Source: Bacteroidales bacterium
GTDB lineage: Bacteria; Bacteroidota; Bacteroidia; Bacteroidales; UBA4417
Assembly (NCBI GenBank): GCA_016707705.1
Contig: JADJHD010000020.1
Coordinates: 62,001 to 126,000, forward strand
DNA length: 64,000 nucleotides
Reading direction: 5' to 3'
Part shown: positions 43,575-51,389 of the stretch, in pieces
Position numbering within the stretch: the first letter of the stretch is position 1
Layout of the letters: each line of letters starts with the position of its first letter
Translations under genes and position numbers: made by a program
Notes under the pieces: generated by a model
Told to the model about the DNA's origin: nothing
Database searches by the model: none
The model's input: the letters and a program-made list of their open reading frames with translations, nothing else

Positions 43575-44903
43575 ATGGACAGCAGGCATTTTCATCATGC
43601 ACTTAAAATCAGCGAGCAACTCTGCATGGGTTGTTCACATTGCATGAGTGTCTGCCCAACAGAAGCAATCAGAATCAGGGGCGGGAAAGCCATACTTTAT
43701 GAAAATCGCTGTGTTGATTGTGGTGAATGCTTCAAAGCCTGCCCTGTCGATGCCATTTACATTGATCAGGACGACTTTAACCGTATTCATGACTTCAAAT
43801 ACAGGATTGCCCTGGTTCCGGCCGTGTTTATAGGACAGTTTCCTGAATCAGTTTCGCGTGACCAGATCTACCATGCCCTGATTTCCTGTGGATTTACGCA
43901 TATTGCCGAGGTTGAATTAGGAACAGAAGTCCTGCTTCGACATATGCATGAATATGCTGAAAAGCACACAGACAAGAAGCCCCTGATTTCATCATTTTGC
44001 CCGGCCATTCTGCGTTTGATACAGGTGAAGTTCCCATCGTTGGTTGGCAACATAATGCTTTTGAAACCACCATTGGATATTACAGCATTGTATTGCCGGA
44101 AGAAACTGACAGAGGAAGGATTTAACCCAGCAGAAGTCGGGGTTTTCTACATAACTCCCTGTGCAGCAAAAATCGCAGCAATAAAGAGCCCTGTCGGTGA
44201 AGACTACTCAATAATTACCGGAGTCATCAACATGGACTTCATATACAACAAGGTTAAGAAGCGCCTAGCCAGTGATAAAGAAACCGGCAGCATGCAGATC
44301 CCGAATCCAGACCTCCCGGGGTCTGCCATGCGCTGGACACTTACCAATGGTGAAGCAGAACTGATGCAAGGCCGCAGTCTTGCCATTGACGAAATTCATA
44401 ACGTAATTGAATTTCTTGAAAAAGTTGAAAACGAAGAGATTACTGACATTGACTTCCTTGAGCTAAGGGCTTGTGATCAGAGTTGTGCCGGAGGTGTTTT
44501 GAACAGTGCGAACCGTTTTCTGGTTGCTGAACGACTACTGAATAAAGATTTCAATGAAGGCGGAGGGCAGAAGGACGGAATTCATGCCTATTCCGAATAC
44601 CTGGATCGCAGAATAAGCATTCAGGAGATAAAACCTCGCTCAATGATGAAACTTGACGAGGACATGGCAGAAGCCATGAAAAAAATGGATCGGGCTACCC
44701 AAATCATGCAACTATTGCCACTTACTGATTGTGGTGCATGCGGAGCGCCTAACTGCCAGGCATTTGCTAACGACATAGTACAAGGCGAAGCGAATATCCG
44801 CCAATGCATCTTCATTCAAAAAAGTCGTGAGCATAGCGGAGAACTTACATCTGAAGACTCTCTCGGAATCCTGAAGGGAATCTGGGGTAATGATAAATTT
44901 TAA
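43575..44903 (+). CDS. Hydrogenase-like iron-sulfur protein, putative redox/H2 sensor
   Basis: This 442-residue protein starts with two [4Fe-4S] ferredoxin motifs (CMGCSHCMSVCP and CVDCGECFKACP), continues into an [FeFe]-hydrogenase H-cluster domain and ends with an FeS domain (CGACGAPNC...C). Three H-cluster regions remain: SSFCP (Phe141, Cys142), TPCAAK and RACDQSCAGG. All four cysteine ligands appear present, but the residue before Cys142, a proton-transfer Cys in active enzymes, is Phe. This matches sensory-type hydrogenases, not H2-producing ones. The start at 43575 is chosen because the upstream frame overlaps the RsbW-like gene. Confidence 0.85.
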   Translation: MDSRHFHHALKISEQLCMGCSHCMSVCPTEAIRIRGGKAILYENRCVDCGECFKACPVDAIYIDQDDFNRIHDFKYRIALVPAVFIGQFPESVSRDQIYHALISCGFTHIAEVELGTEVLLRHMHEYAEKHTDKKPLISSFCPAILRLIQVKFPSLVGNIMLLKPPLDITALYCRKKLTEEGFNPAEVGVFYITPCAAKIAAIKSPVGEDYSIITGVINMDFIYNKVKKRLASDKETGSMQIPNPDLPGSAMRWTLTNGEAELMQGRSLAIDEIHNVIEFLEKVENEEITDIDFLELRACDQSCAGGVLNSANRFLVAERLLNKDFNEGGGQKDGIHAYSEYLDRRISIQEIKPRSMMKLDEDMAEAMKKMDRATQIMQLLPLTDCGACGAPNCQAFANDIVQGEANIRQCIFIQKSREHSGELTSEDSLGILKGIWGNDKF

Positions 44904-44915
44904 CTGCACTGAATC

Positions 44916-45257
44916 ATGCTTGTAAGCGAATTGAAAGAAAAACTTAACCTGAAGGTATTCGGAGGAAACTCAGGACTGAACAGAGAAATCACCGGCGGAT
45001 ATACCAGTGATCTTCTTAGTGATGTAATGGGGTTTGCTGACCAGGGAAAACTATGGATTACTCTGCAGACCCACAGAAATGTGATGGCTATTGCATCTTT
45101 GAAAGACCTTTCAGCTATTTTATTGGTAAAAGGTCAACAACCCGATGCCGACATGCTGGAACTCGCAGAAGAAGAAGGCATTGCCGTATTGGGAAGTGAT
45201 GAGAATTCCTTTGAGGTTTCAGGAAAAGTATTCAATAGTCTAATGCAAAAATCATGA
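44916..45257 (+). CDS. DRTGG-domain protein 2
   Basis: This 113-residue protein is a second DRTGG domain (ITGGYTSDLLSDVMG, LSAILLVKGQQPDADML), homologous to the gene at 42792. The ATG at its end overlaps the start of the PHP gene. Having two DRTGG proteins around a hydrogenase-like sensor suggests they act together, perhaps as a ligand-binding pair. Confidence 0.88.
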   Translation: MLVSELKEKLNLKVFGGNSGLNREITGGYTSDLLSDVMGFADQGKLWITLQTHRNVMAIASLKDLSAILLVKGQQPDADMLELAEEEGIAVLGSDENSFEVSGKVFNSLMQKS

Positions 45258-45988
45258 ACCGCTACAGGGCAGACCTGCATATTCATACGGTGCTATCACC
45301 CTGTGGAGATCTGGACATGAGCCCTGTTAAAATAGTAGAAGCAGCCTCCTTCCAAGGGCTTGACATTATTGGAATTACTGATCATAATAGCACACATCAC
45401 TGTGAGCTGATAAGTAAAATGGCTTCAAGGCAAGGTATTTTCGTCCTTATGGGAGCAGAAATCACCACAAAGGAAGAAGTTCACTGCCTGGCGTTCTTTG
45501 AAAAACTGGATACACTTAAGGAATTTCAAAATTACATTGATGTAGCACTTCCAGATACGGCAAACGACCCGGACACATTTGGCCCTCAGCTGGTAGTTGA
45601 CGAAGACGAAAACATACTCAGGGAGGAAAAAAGGCTGCTTATTTCAGCTTTGAATATTTCGCTGGAGCAGGCAGAGCAGAAGGTTCACTCCATGAATGGA
45701 ATTTTTATTCCTGCCCATATCGACAAAAGCCGTTTCAGCATTTTAAGTCAGCTGGGATTCATTCCCTTTGGTCTTAAAGCAGACGCCTTCGAGTTCTGGG
45801 GTCAGGGTAATCCTGAAATCGCCAAACTGCCCGGCTACGATGGAAAAACACCATTTATCCGATCCTCAGACGCTCACTTTATTGAGCAAATTGGCAGTAA
45901 GTTCAGCTATATTGAAATGGAGAACAGAAGTTTTGAAAACATCAGGACAGCATTTCACACAAAGGGCAGAATAAGTTTAGCAGGATGA
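45254..45988 (+). CDS. PHP-domain metal-dependent phosphoesterase
   Basis: This 244-residue protein has the PHP motifs RADLHIHTVLSPCGD, GITDHNSTHH and PAHIDKSRF, and SDAHF near the end, which supply metal-binding His and Asp residues. PHP proteins hydrolyse phosphoesters, but the substrate is unknown. It overlaps its neighbours on both sides by ATGA and is part of the signalling block of the operon. Confidence 0.92.
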   Translation: MNRYRADLHIHTVLSPCGDLDMSPVKIVEAASFQGLDIIGITDHNSTHHCELISKMASRQGIFVLMGAEITTKEEVHCLAFFEKLDTLKEFQNYIDVALPDTANDPDTFGPQLVVDEDENILREEKRLLISALNISLEQAEQKVHSMNGIFIPAHIDKSRFSILSQLGFIPFGLKADAFEFWGQGNPEIAKLPGYDGKTPFIRSSDAHFIEQIGSKFSYIEMENRSFENIRTAFHTKGRISLAG

Positions 45989-46527
45989 AAGATCTGTCGA
46001 TGCATATCATGGACATTGTCCAGAACTCCATCTCTGCAGCTGCGAACCTGATAGAGATAAGAATCAGGATCAGAAAGGAATTGGATTTGTACCAACTTGA
46101 TATTCTAGATAATGGAAAGGGGATGGATGAAGAAATGCTGTCAAAAGTCACTGATCCATTTTACACAACACGAAAAACAAGAAAGGTAGGATTGGGGATT
46201 CCACTGCTGAAAATGAATGCCGAAAGGACAGGTGGAAAGTTTAGGATAGATTCAACTCCTGGTATAGGGACATCCGTACTTTCTGAATTCAGGCCAGAAC
46301 ATCCTGATATGCTACCGGAAGGAGATTTGGAGGGAACAATTGTATTGCTTTGTCACTCCAATCCGGAGATTCACTTTATCTTCAACTATCAATTCGAAGA
46401 GAATTCATATTGCTTTGATACTGAAGAGATAAAAGAAGCACTTGGAGAGATAGGCATCTCAGAACCAATGGTGTATCCAATGTTAAAAGAACTACTGAAG
46501 AGCAATCTGGAAGAAACAAGAAAATAA
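45985..46527 (+). CDS. HATPase-domain protein (histidine-kinase-like ATPase without HisKA)
   Basis: This 180-residue protein has an N-terminal GHKL ATPase domain: N-box DIVQNSISAAAN, G1 DNGKGMDEEM, and G2 RKVGLGIPLLKM. The C-terminal 70 residues are unrelated to kinases. It lacks a phospho-accepting histidine domain, so it is not a conventional sensor kinase. It overlaps the PHP gene by ATGA and precedes the 2Fe-2S protein. Confidence 0.88.
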   Translation: MKDLSMHIMDIVQNSISAAANLIEIRIRIRKELDLYQLDILDNGKGMDEEMLSKVTDPFYTTRKTRKVGLGIPLLKMNAERTGGKFRIDSTPGIGTSVLSEFRPEHPDMLPEGDLEGTIVLLCHSNPEIHFIFNYQFEENSYCFDTEEIKEALGEIGISEPMVYPMLKELLKSNLEETRK

Positions 46528-46536
46528 AATAGGCTG

Positions 46537-46974
46537 ATGAAGCCTGAAGAAACAGATAAAACCAAACCAATAGAAATGGCAACAATTAAATCACTTGACG
46601 ATTTGCGCAAAATCAAATCTGAAGTACAAACCAAACTGAGCTTACGGGAAAGAAGCAACCATCCTGAGCAACTTGTTCAGATCAGGGTCGCCATGGCAAC
46701 ATGCGGAATTGCATCAGGCGCCAAGACCGTAATGGATTACATGGTAAATGAACTTGACAAGCGCAATATTGCTGCAGTTGTGACTCAGACAGGCTGCATG
46801 GGATACTGTTATGCTGAACCAACCATTGAGGTAACGATTCCAGGCAAGGATCCACTTGTTTTTGGATATGTTGACACCAAAAAAGCTGACCAGATCATCG
46901 AAAAGTACATTAAAAACGGTGAATTGGTTGAAGGGATTATTCCAGTGAATTATGAATCCATTGAAGGTAAGTAA
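46537..46974 (+). CDS. Thioredoxin-like [2Fe-2S] ferredoxin of hydrogenase 2
   Basis: This 145-residue protein has a [2Fe-2S] thioredoxin-like fold with ligands in TCGIASG and GCMGYC, similar to the C-terminal part of NuoE and the N-terminal part of HydB. The ATG at 46576 (MATIKSLDDLRKI) is equally likely as the start, since homologues often begin like this. It belongs to the structural block of the operon and ends 21 bases before the HydB gene. Confidence 0.9.
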   Translation: MKPEETDKTKPIEMATIKSLDDLRKIKSEVQTKLSLRERSNHPEQLVQIRVAMATCGIASGAKTVMDYMVNELDKRNIAAVVTQTGCMGYCYAEPTIEVTIPGKDPLVFGYVDTKKADQIIEKYIKNGELVEGIIPVNYESIEGK

Positions 46975-46995
46975 TTAATTAAGGAGGAAACAGTT

Positions 46996-48789
46996 ATGGC
47001 AAAGTATAAAATGCACCTGCTTGTTTGTGGCGGGACAGGGTGCAGGGCTTCGGAAAGTGAGGCAATATTTCAGGATTTAAAGACTGCACTGCTTAACCGG
47101 GGACTTGAAAATGAGGTCCAGGTTATCACCACAGGTTGCTTCGGATTCTGTGAAAAAGGTCCTATTGTTAAGGTTATGCCTGACAATACCTTTTACACAC
47201 AGGTTACTCCTGCCGATGTAAACGAAATTATTGAAGAGCACGTAATCAAAGGTCGCAAGGTCAACAGATTGCTTTACGAGAATCCTGAAACTGCGGAAAA
47301 GGTTGAAGATTCAAAGCATATGGGTTTTTACAGGAAGCAATTGAGGATTGCCCTTAGAAATTGCGGTTTTATTGATCCGGAAAACATTGATGAGTATATC
47401 GGAAGAGATGGTTATCAGGCTTTAGGAAAATGTCTTTCAGAACTTACCCCGGAGCAGGTTATAGAGATCATGAAGAAGAGCGGTCTCAGGGGAAGAGGAG
47501 GCGGAGGATTTCCTGCCGGACTCAAATGGGAAATTACCAGGCAATCAAAAGCTGACCAGAAATATGTGGTTTGCAACGCCGACGAAGGTGACCCCGGCGC
47601 ATTCATGGATCGCTCCATTCTTGAAGGAGACCCACATTCCGTTATTGAAGCCATGGCTATTTGCGGCTACTGCATTGATGCTACCAAAGGCCTGGTTTAT
47701 ATCAGGGCGGAGTATCCACTGGCCATAGAACGATTGAAAATCGCTATTAATCAAGCCAGGGAATACGGACTTTTAGGCAAAGACATCCTGGGCTCAGGAT
47801 TCGACTTCGACATCGAGCTTCGTTATGGTGCCGGTGCATTTGTTTGCGGAGAAGAGACAGCACTTATCCATTCAATGGAAGGTTTAAGGGGTGAGCCAAC
47901 CATGAAACCTCCTTTCCCTTCGGTATCAGGATATTTAAGCAAACCAACCAATGTAAACAACGTTGAAACCTTTGCAAACGTTCCGGTGATTATTAATCGC
48001 GGACCAGAGTGGTTTGCAGCTATCGGAACTGAGAAATCAAGGGGAACAAAAGTGTTTGCACTTGCCGGAAAAATCAACAATGTTGGTTTGATTGAAGTGC
48101 CGATGGGAATCACCCTCAGGGACGTAATCTTTGAAATTGGTGGTGGCATAAAGGATGGTAAAAAATTCAAGGCTGTCCAGACCGGTGGTCCTTCAGGAGG
48201 ATGCCTTACACATCGCCACCTCGACACTCCGATTGACTATGACAACCTCATTTCTGCCGGTTCCATGATGGGATCCGGAGGTATGATTGTTATGGATGAG
48301 GATGATTGCATGGTTTCTATTGCCAAATTCTATCTCGACTTCACCGTTGAAGAATCATGCGGCAAATGCTCACCCTGCAGGATTGGCAATAAGCGCCTCA
48401 TCGAGATTCTTGACAAAATTTGTCAGGGTAAAGGCACCATGGAGGATCTGGATAATCTTCGCAACCTCAGCCAAGTTATCAAAGACACCTCATTGTGCGG
48501 TTTGGGGCAGACCTCCCCGAATCCGGTTCTTTCAACCATGGAAAACTTCTATGAAGAATACATTGCCCATGTAGTTGATAAAAAATGTCCAAGCGGACAG
48601 TGTAAAGCTCTGCTTCAGTACACTATTGATGAAGAGAACTGTGTAGGTTGCACTGCATGTGCAAGGAACTGCCCGGTTAATGCAATCAGTGGTGAACGTA
48701 AGGGACTCCACATCATTGATCAGGCTGTCTGCATTAAATGCGGCGCCTGCATTGAGAAGTGTAAATTCAACGCTGTCTTCATCAAATAA
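46996..48789 (+). CDS. hydB: NuoF-like flavoprotein subunit of hydrogenase 2 (HydB-type, full length)
   Basis: This 597-residue protein has the complete HydB layout: N-terminal [2Fe-2S] thioredoxin-like domain (CGGTGCRAS, GCFGFC), FMN/NADH domain (GLRGRGGGGFPAGLKW, CNADEGDPGAFMDR), [4Fe-4S] region SCGKCSPCR, and C-terminal two-[4Fe-4S] ferredoxin (CVGCTACARNCPV, CIKCGACIEKC). This is the arrangement in electron-bifurcating hydrogenases that couple NADH and reduced ferredoxin to H2. A strong ribosome site AAGGAGG lies about nine bases before the ATG. Confidence 0.95.
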   Translation: MAKYKMHLLVCGGTGCRASESEAIFQDLKTALLNRGLENEVQVITTGCFGFCEKGPIVKVMPDNTFYTQVTPADVNEIIEEHVIKGRKVNRLLYENPETAEKVEDSKHMGFYRKQLRIALRNCGFIDPENIDEYIGRDGYQALGKCLSELTPEQVIEIMKKSGLRGRGGGGFPAGLKWEITRQSKADQKYVVCNADEGDPGAFMDRSILEGDPHSVIEAMAICGYCIDATKGLVYIRAEYPLAIERLKIAINQAREYGLLGKDILGSGFDFDIELRYGAGAFVCGEETALIHSMEGLRGEPTMKPPFPSVSGYLSKPTNVNNVETFANVPVIINRGPEWFAAIGTEKSRGTKVFALAGKINNVGLIEVPMGITLRDVIFEIGGGIKDGKKFKAVQTGGPSGGCLTHRHLDTPIDYDNLISAGSMMGSGGMIVMDEDDCMVSIAKFYLDFTVEESCGKCSPCRIGNKRLIEILDKICQGKGTMEDLDNLRNLSQVIKDTSLCGLGQTSPNPVLSTMENFYEEYIAHVVDKKCPSGQCKALLQYTIDEENCVGCTACARNCPVNAISGERKGLHIIDQAVCIKCGACIEKCKFNAVFIK

Positions 48790-48805
48790 AAGGGAGGAAA
48801 GAACA

Positions 48806-50575
48806 ATGGAAATGATAAAAGTCAAAATAGATAATAAAACAGTAGAAGTTGAAAAGGGAACCATCCTTCTGGATGCTGCACGCAAAGCTGGGATTAATAT
48901 CCCAACCCTCTGCTACCTTCATCTTCACGATCTGAATATTACCAACAAACCTGCTGGTTGCAGGGTATGTGTTGTTGAAGTAAAAGGCCGCAAAAATCTT
49001 GCTCCTGCCTGTGTTACTGAATGCATGGACGGAATGGAAGTAAACACTCATAATATCAGGGTGTTAAATGCCAGAAAAACCGTTCTCGAGCTCATCCTGA
49101 GTGATCACCCGACCGACTGCCTTATTTGTCCGAAAAGCGGAACCTGCGATCTGCAGACCCTTGCACAGGAAATGGGAATCCGGCAGATCAGGTATCAGGG
49201 AGAACAGTCCACTTACAGGGAAGACACCTCCCCTGCCATCATCCGTGATGTTGACAAGTGTATCATGTGTCGTCGTTGTGAGATGATGTGCAACGAGGTT
49301 CAGACTGTTGGAGTACTTTCGGCAGTGAATCGCGGTTTTATGGCAGTGGTTGCCCCTGCCTTTGAAATGAATCTCGACCATAGTGTTTGTACCTATTGCG
49401 GACAATGCGTTGCAGTATGTCCTACAGGTGCCCTAACTGAAGTTGACCACACTAATAATGTAATCCGCGCACTTGCAGACCCATCCAAGACAGTAATTGT
49501 CCAGACAGCACCTGCTGTAAGGGCTGCCTTGGGAGAAGAATTCGGGATGGAAGCCGGCACCCTGGTTACAGGTAAAATGGCCGCAGCGCTCAGGAGACTG
49601 GGATTTGACTACGTTTTTGATACCGATTTCGCTGCTGACCTCACCATAATGGAAGAAGGGACAGAGCTTCTTGACAGGATCGGAAGACACCTGAACGGCG
49701 ACAAGACAGTTAAACTGCCGATTCTGACTTCCTGCTGCCCGGGCTGGGTAAGCTTCTTTGAGCATCAGTTCCCTGACATGATTGATATACCTTCAACTGC
49801 ACGTTCACCTCAGCAGATGTTCGGCTCTATTGCCAAAACATACTTCGCCGAAAAACTTGGCATCAAGCGTGAGAATATGGTGGTTGTTTCCATCATGCCA
49901 TGTCTGGCAAAGAAATACGAATGCTCAAGGGATGAGTTCAAGGTTGACGGCAATCCGGATGTTGACTTCGCAATTTCAACACGTGAACTGGCACATCTGA
50001 TTAAGCAGGCTAACATAGAGTTTAATCATCTGCCTGATGAAGACTTCGATCGCCCGATGGGAGAATCAACCGGTGCCAGTGTACTTTTTGGTGTAACAGG
50101 AGGAGTTATTGAAGCTGCTACAAGAACTGCCTATGAAGTATTTACAGGCAAGAAACTTGAGAAAGTAGACTTTGAACAACTAAGGGGAATGGATTGGGTT
50201 CGTCGTGCCGAAGTTGATTTTGACGGAACTCCAATAAAGATTGGAATTGCACACGGACTAGGTAATGCCCGCAAACTTCTCGAAGAGATCCGGGAAGGAA
50301 AAGCTGATTTCCATGCCATTGAAATCATGGCCTGTCCGGGAGGCTGCATTGGAGGAGGAGGTCAACCTCTTCACCATGGAGATTCCTCAATTCTGAAGGC
50401 CCGCACAGCAGCTATCTATCGTGAAGACCTTGGAAAGCCCATCAGAAAATCACATGAGAACCCATTTATTCAGAAATTATATGAAGACTTCCTGGGTAAG
50501 CCATGTGGCCATAAGTCGCATCATTTGCTCCACACACATTATTTTGACAAGAGCAATCCTGTAGAAATTGAATAG
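48806..50575 (+). CDS. hydA: [FeFe]-hydrogenase catalytic subunit 2 (HydA)
   Basis: This protein of about 589 residues has an N-terminal [2Fe-2S] domain (CRVCVVEV), His-ligated cluster (HPTDCLICPKSGTC), two [4Fe-4S] clusters (CIMCRRCEMMC, CTYCGQCVAVCP) and the H-cluster motifs TSCCPGW (308-314), MPCLAKKYE and MACPGGCIGGGGQP, all canonical. The ATG at 48806 follows AGGGAGG by seven bases. A longer frame from 48659 overlaps hydB and is rejected. With the subunits either side it should form a bifurcating HydABC-type complex. Confidence 0.96.
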   Translation: MEMIKVKIDNKTVEVEKGTILLDAARKAGINIPTLCYLHLHDLNITNKPAGCRVCVVEVKGRKNLAPACVTECMDGMEVNTHNIRVLNARKTVLELILSDHPTDCLICPKSGTCDLQTLAQEMGIRQIRYQGEQSTYREDTSPAIIRDVDKCIMCRRCEMMCNEVQTVGVLSAVNRGFMAVVAPAFEMNLDHSVCTYCGQCVAVCPTGALTEVDHTNNVIRALADPSKTVIVQTAPAVRAALGEEFGMEAGTLVTGKMAAALRRLGFDYVFDTDFAADLTIMEEGTELLDRIGRHLNGDKTVKLPILTSCCPGWVSFFEHQFPDMIDIPSTARSPQQMFGSIAKTYFAEKLGIKRENMVVVSIMPCLAKKYECSRDEFKVDGNPDVDFAISTRELAHLIKQANIEFNHLPDEDFDRPMGESTGASVLFGVTGGVIEAATRTAYEVFTGKKLEKVDFEQLRGMDWVRRAEVDFDGTPIKIGIAHGLGNARKLLEEIREGKADFHAIEIMACPGGCIGGGGQPLHHGDSSILKARTAAIYREDLGKPIRKSHENPFIQKLYEDFLGKPCGHKSHHLLHTHYFDKSNPVEIE

Positions 50576-50619
50576 TTTCAGGAAAAGCGACAAAATCAAC
50601 CATTTAAAAGAGAAATATT

Positions 50620-51102
50620 ATGGCAAGCATAAATATAAAACTGAACCAGGAGAAACTGGGGCAATTACAGGCAATCTGTAAAGAGTTCAATAATGACAAG
50701 GGTGAGCTCATCAATGTATTGCATAAGGCACAACATCTGTTCGGCTATTTACCAGCTGAAGTTCAGGAAGTTATAGCACAGGAGCTCAAGACTTCCGCAG
50801 CCCATGTTTATGGAGTTGTGACCTTCTATTCATTTTTCACTATGACTCCAAAAGGAGAGCATCCAATCAGCATTTGCATGGGAACTGCATGCTATGTGAG
50901 AGGAGCAGAAAAAGTGCTGGATGAATTCAAGCGAATCCTAAATGTAAAAGTTGGTGAAACCACTCCGGATGGAAAGTTCTCATTAAGCTGCCTTCGTTGT
51001 GTTGGAGCATGCGGACTGGCACCAGTTGTAATGGTAGGAGAAAAGGTTTTCGGCCGGGTTTCTCCTGACGGGGTGAAGGATATTATTGAAGAGTATAAAT
51101 AA
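50620..51102 (+). CDS. hydC: NuoE-like 2Fe-2S subunit of hydrogenase 2 (HydC)
   Basis: This 160-residue protein has a helical N-terminal bundle and a thioredoxin-fold [2Fe-2S] domain with ligands in CMGTACYVRG and CLRCVGACG. It is paralogous to the NuoE-type gene at 37053 (both have DVYG/HVYG and TFYSFF/SFYTFL segments). It ends the second hydrogenase operon, before a strong terminator. Confidence 0.95.
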   Translation: MASINIKLNQEKLGQLQAICKEFNNDKGELINVLHKAQHLFGYLPAEVQEVIAQELKTSAAHVYGVVTFYSFFTMTPKGEHPISICMGTACYVRGAEKVLDEFKRILNVKVGETTPDGKFSLSCLRCVGACGLAPVVMVGEKVFGRVSPDGVKDIIEEYK

Positions 51103-51158
51103 TAATCCTGCTTCAGGATAATAATCAATCCTTTGCAGGATTTATTCTGCCGTGGTTA

Positions 51159-51184
51159 AACTGCCTCAATTTCTGAGGCAGTTT
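51159..51184 (+). terminator. Rho-independent terminator after hydrogenase 2
   Basis: AACTGCCTCA and TGAGGCAGTT form a 10-bp stem with a five-base loop, followed by seven or more T. It ends the operon that begins near 42716. Confidence 0.9.
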
Positions 51185-51332
51185 TTTTATTTTTCAATAT
51201 CACTAAAACCAAAGTCATTTCTGAATGTTAAATTTCTATATTTAACTATCAATCCTTTACAATTGCTGTATAGTCAATGAAAAGGCAATTACTGTTGAAT
51301 TGAAATCCCTCACTGAGGCTGAATTAAGCAAC

Positions 51333-51362
51333 TTGTTTTTAAGTGATTAATTCCTATATTTG
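51333..51362 (+). promoter_or_regulatory. Bacteroidota-type promoter of the hybrid histidine kinase gene
   Basis: TTG at 51333 and TATATTTG at 51355 are 19 bases apart, fitting the consensus. Initiation near 51369 lies between the TTG at 51360 and the ATG at 51390, which supports the ATG as the start codon. Confidence 0.65.
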
Positions 51363-51389
51363 CTTGAATTAACGTCAACTTTTTTGTAC

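Noticed and set aside
48659..48805. N-terminal extension of hydrogenase 2 HydA
   Set aside because: It would overlap hydB by over 100 bases and reads the ferredoxin cysteines of hydB out of frame; the ATG at 48806 has an AGGGAGG site.
51360..51389. TTG start for the hybrid kinase
   Set aside because: It falls inside the -7 promoter box, so the message would not include it; ATG 51390 fits.
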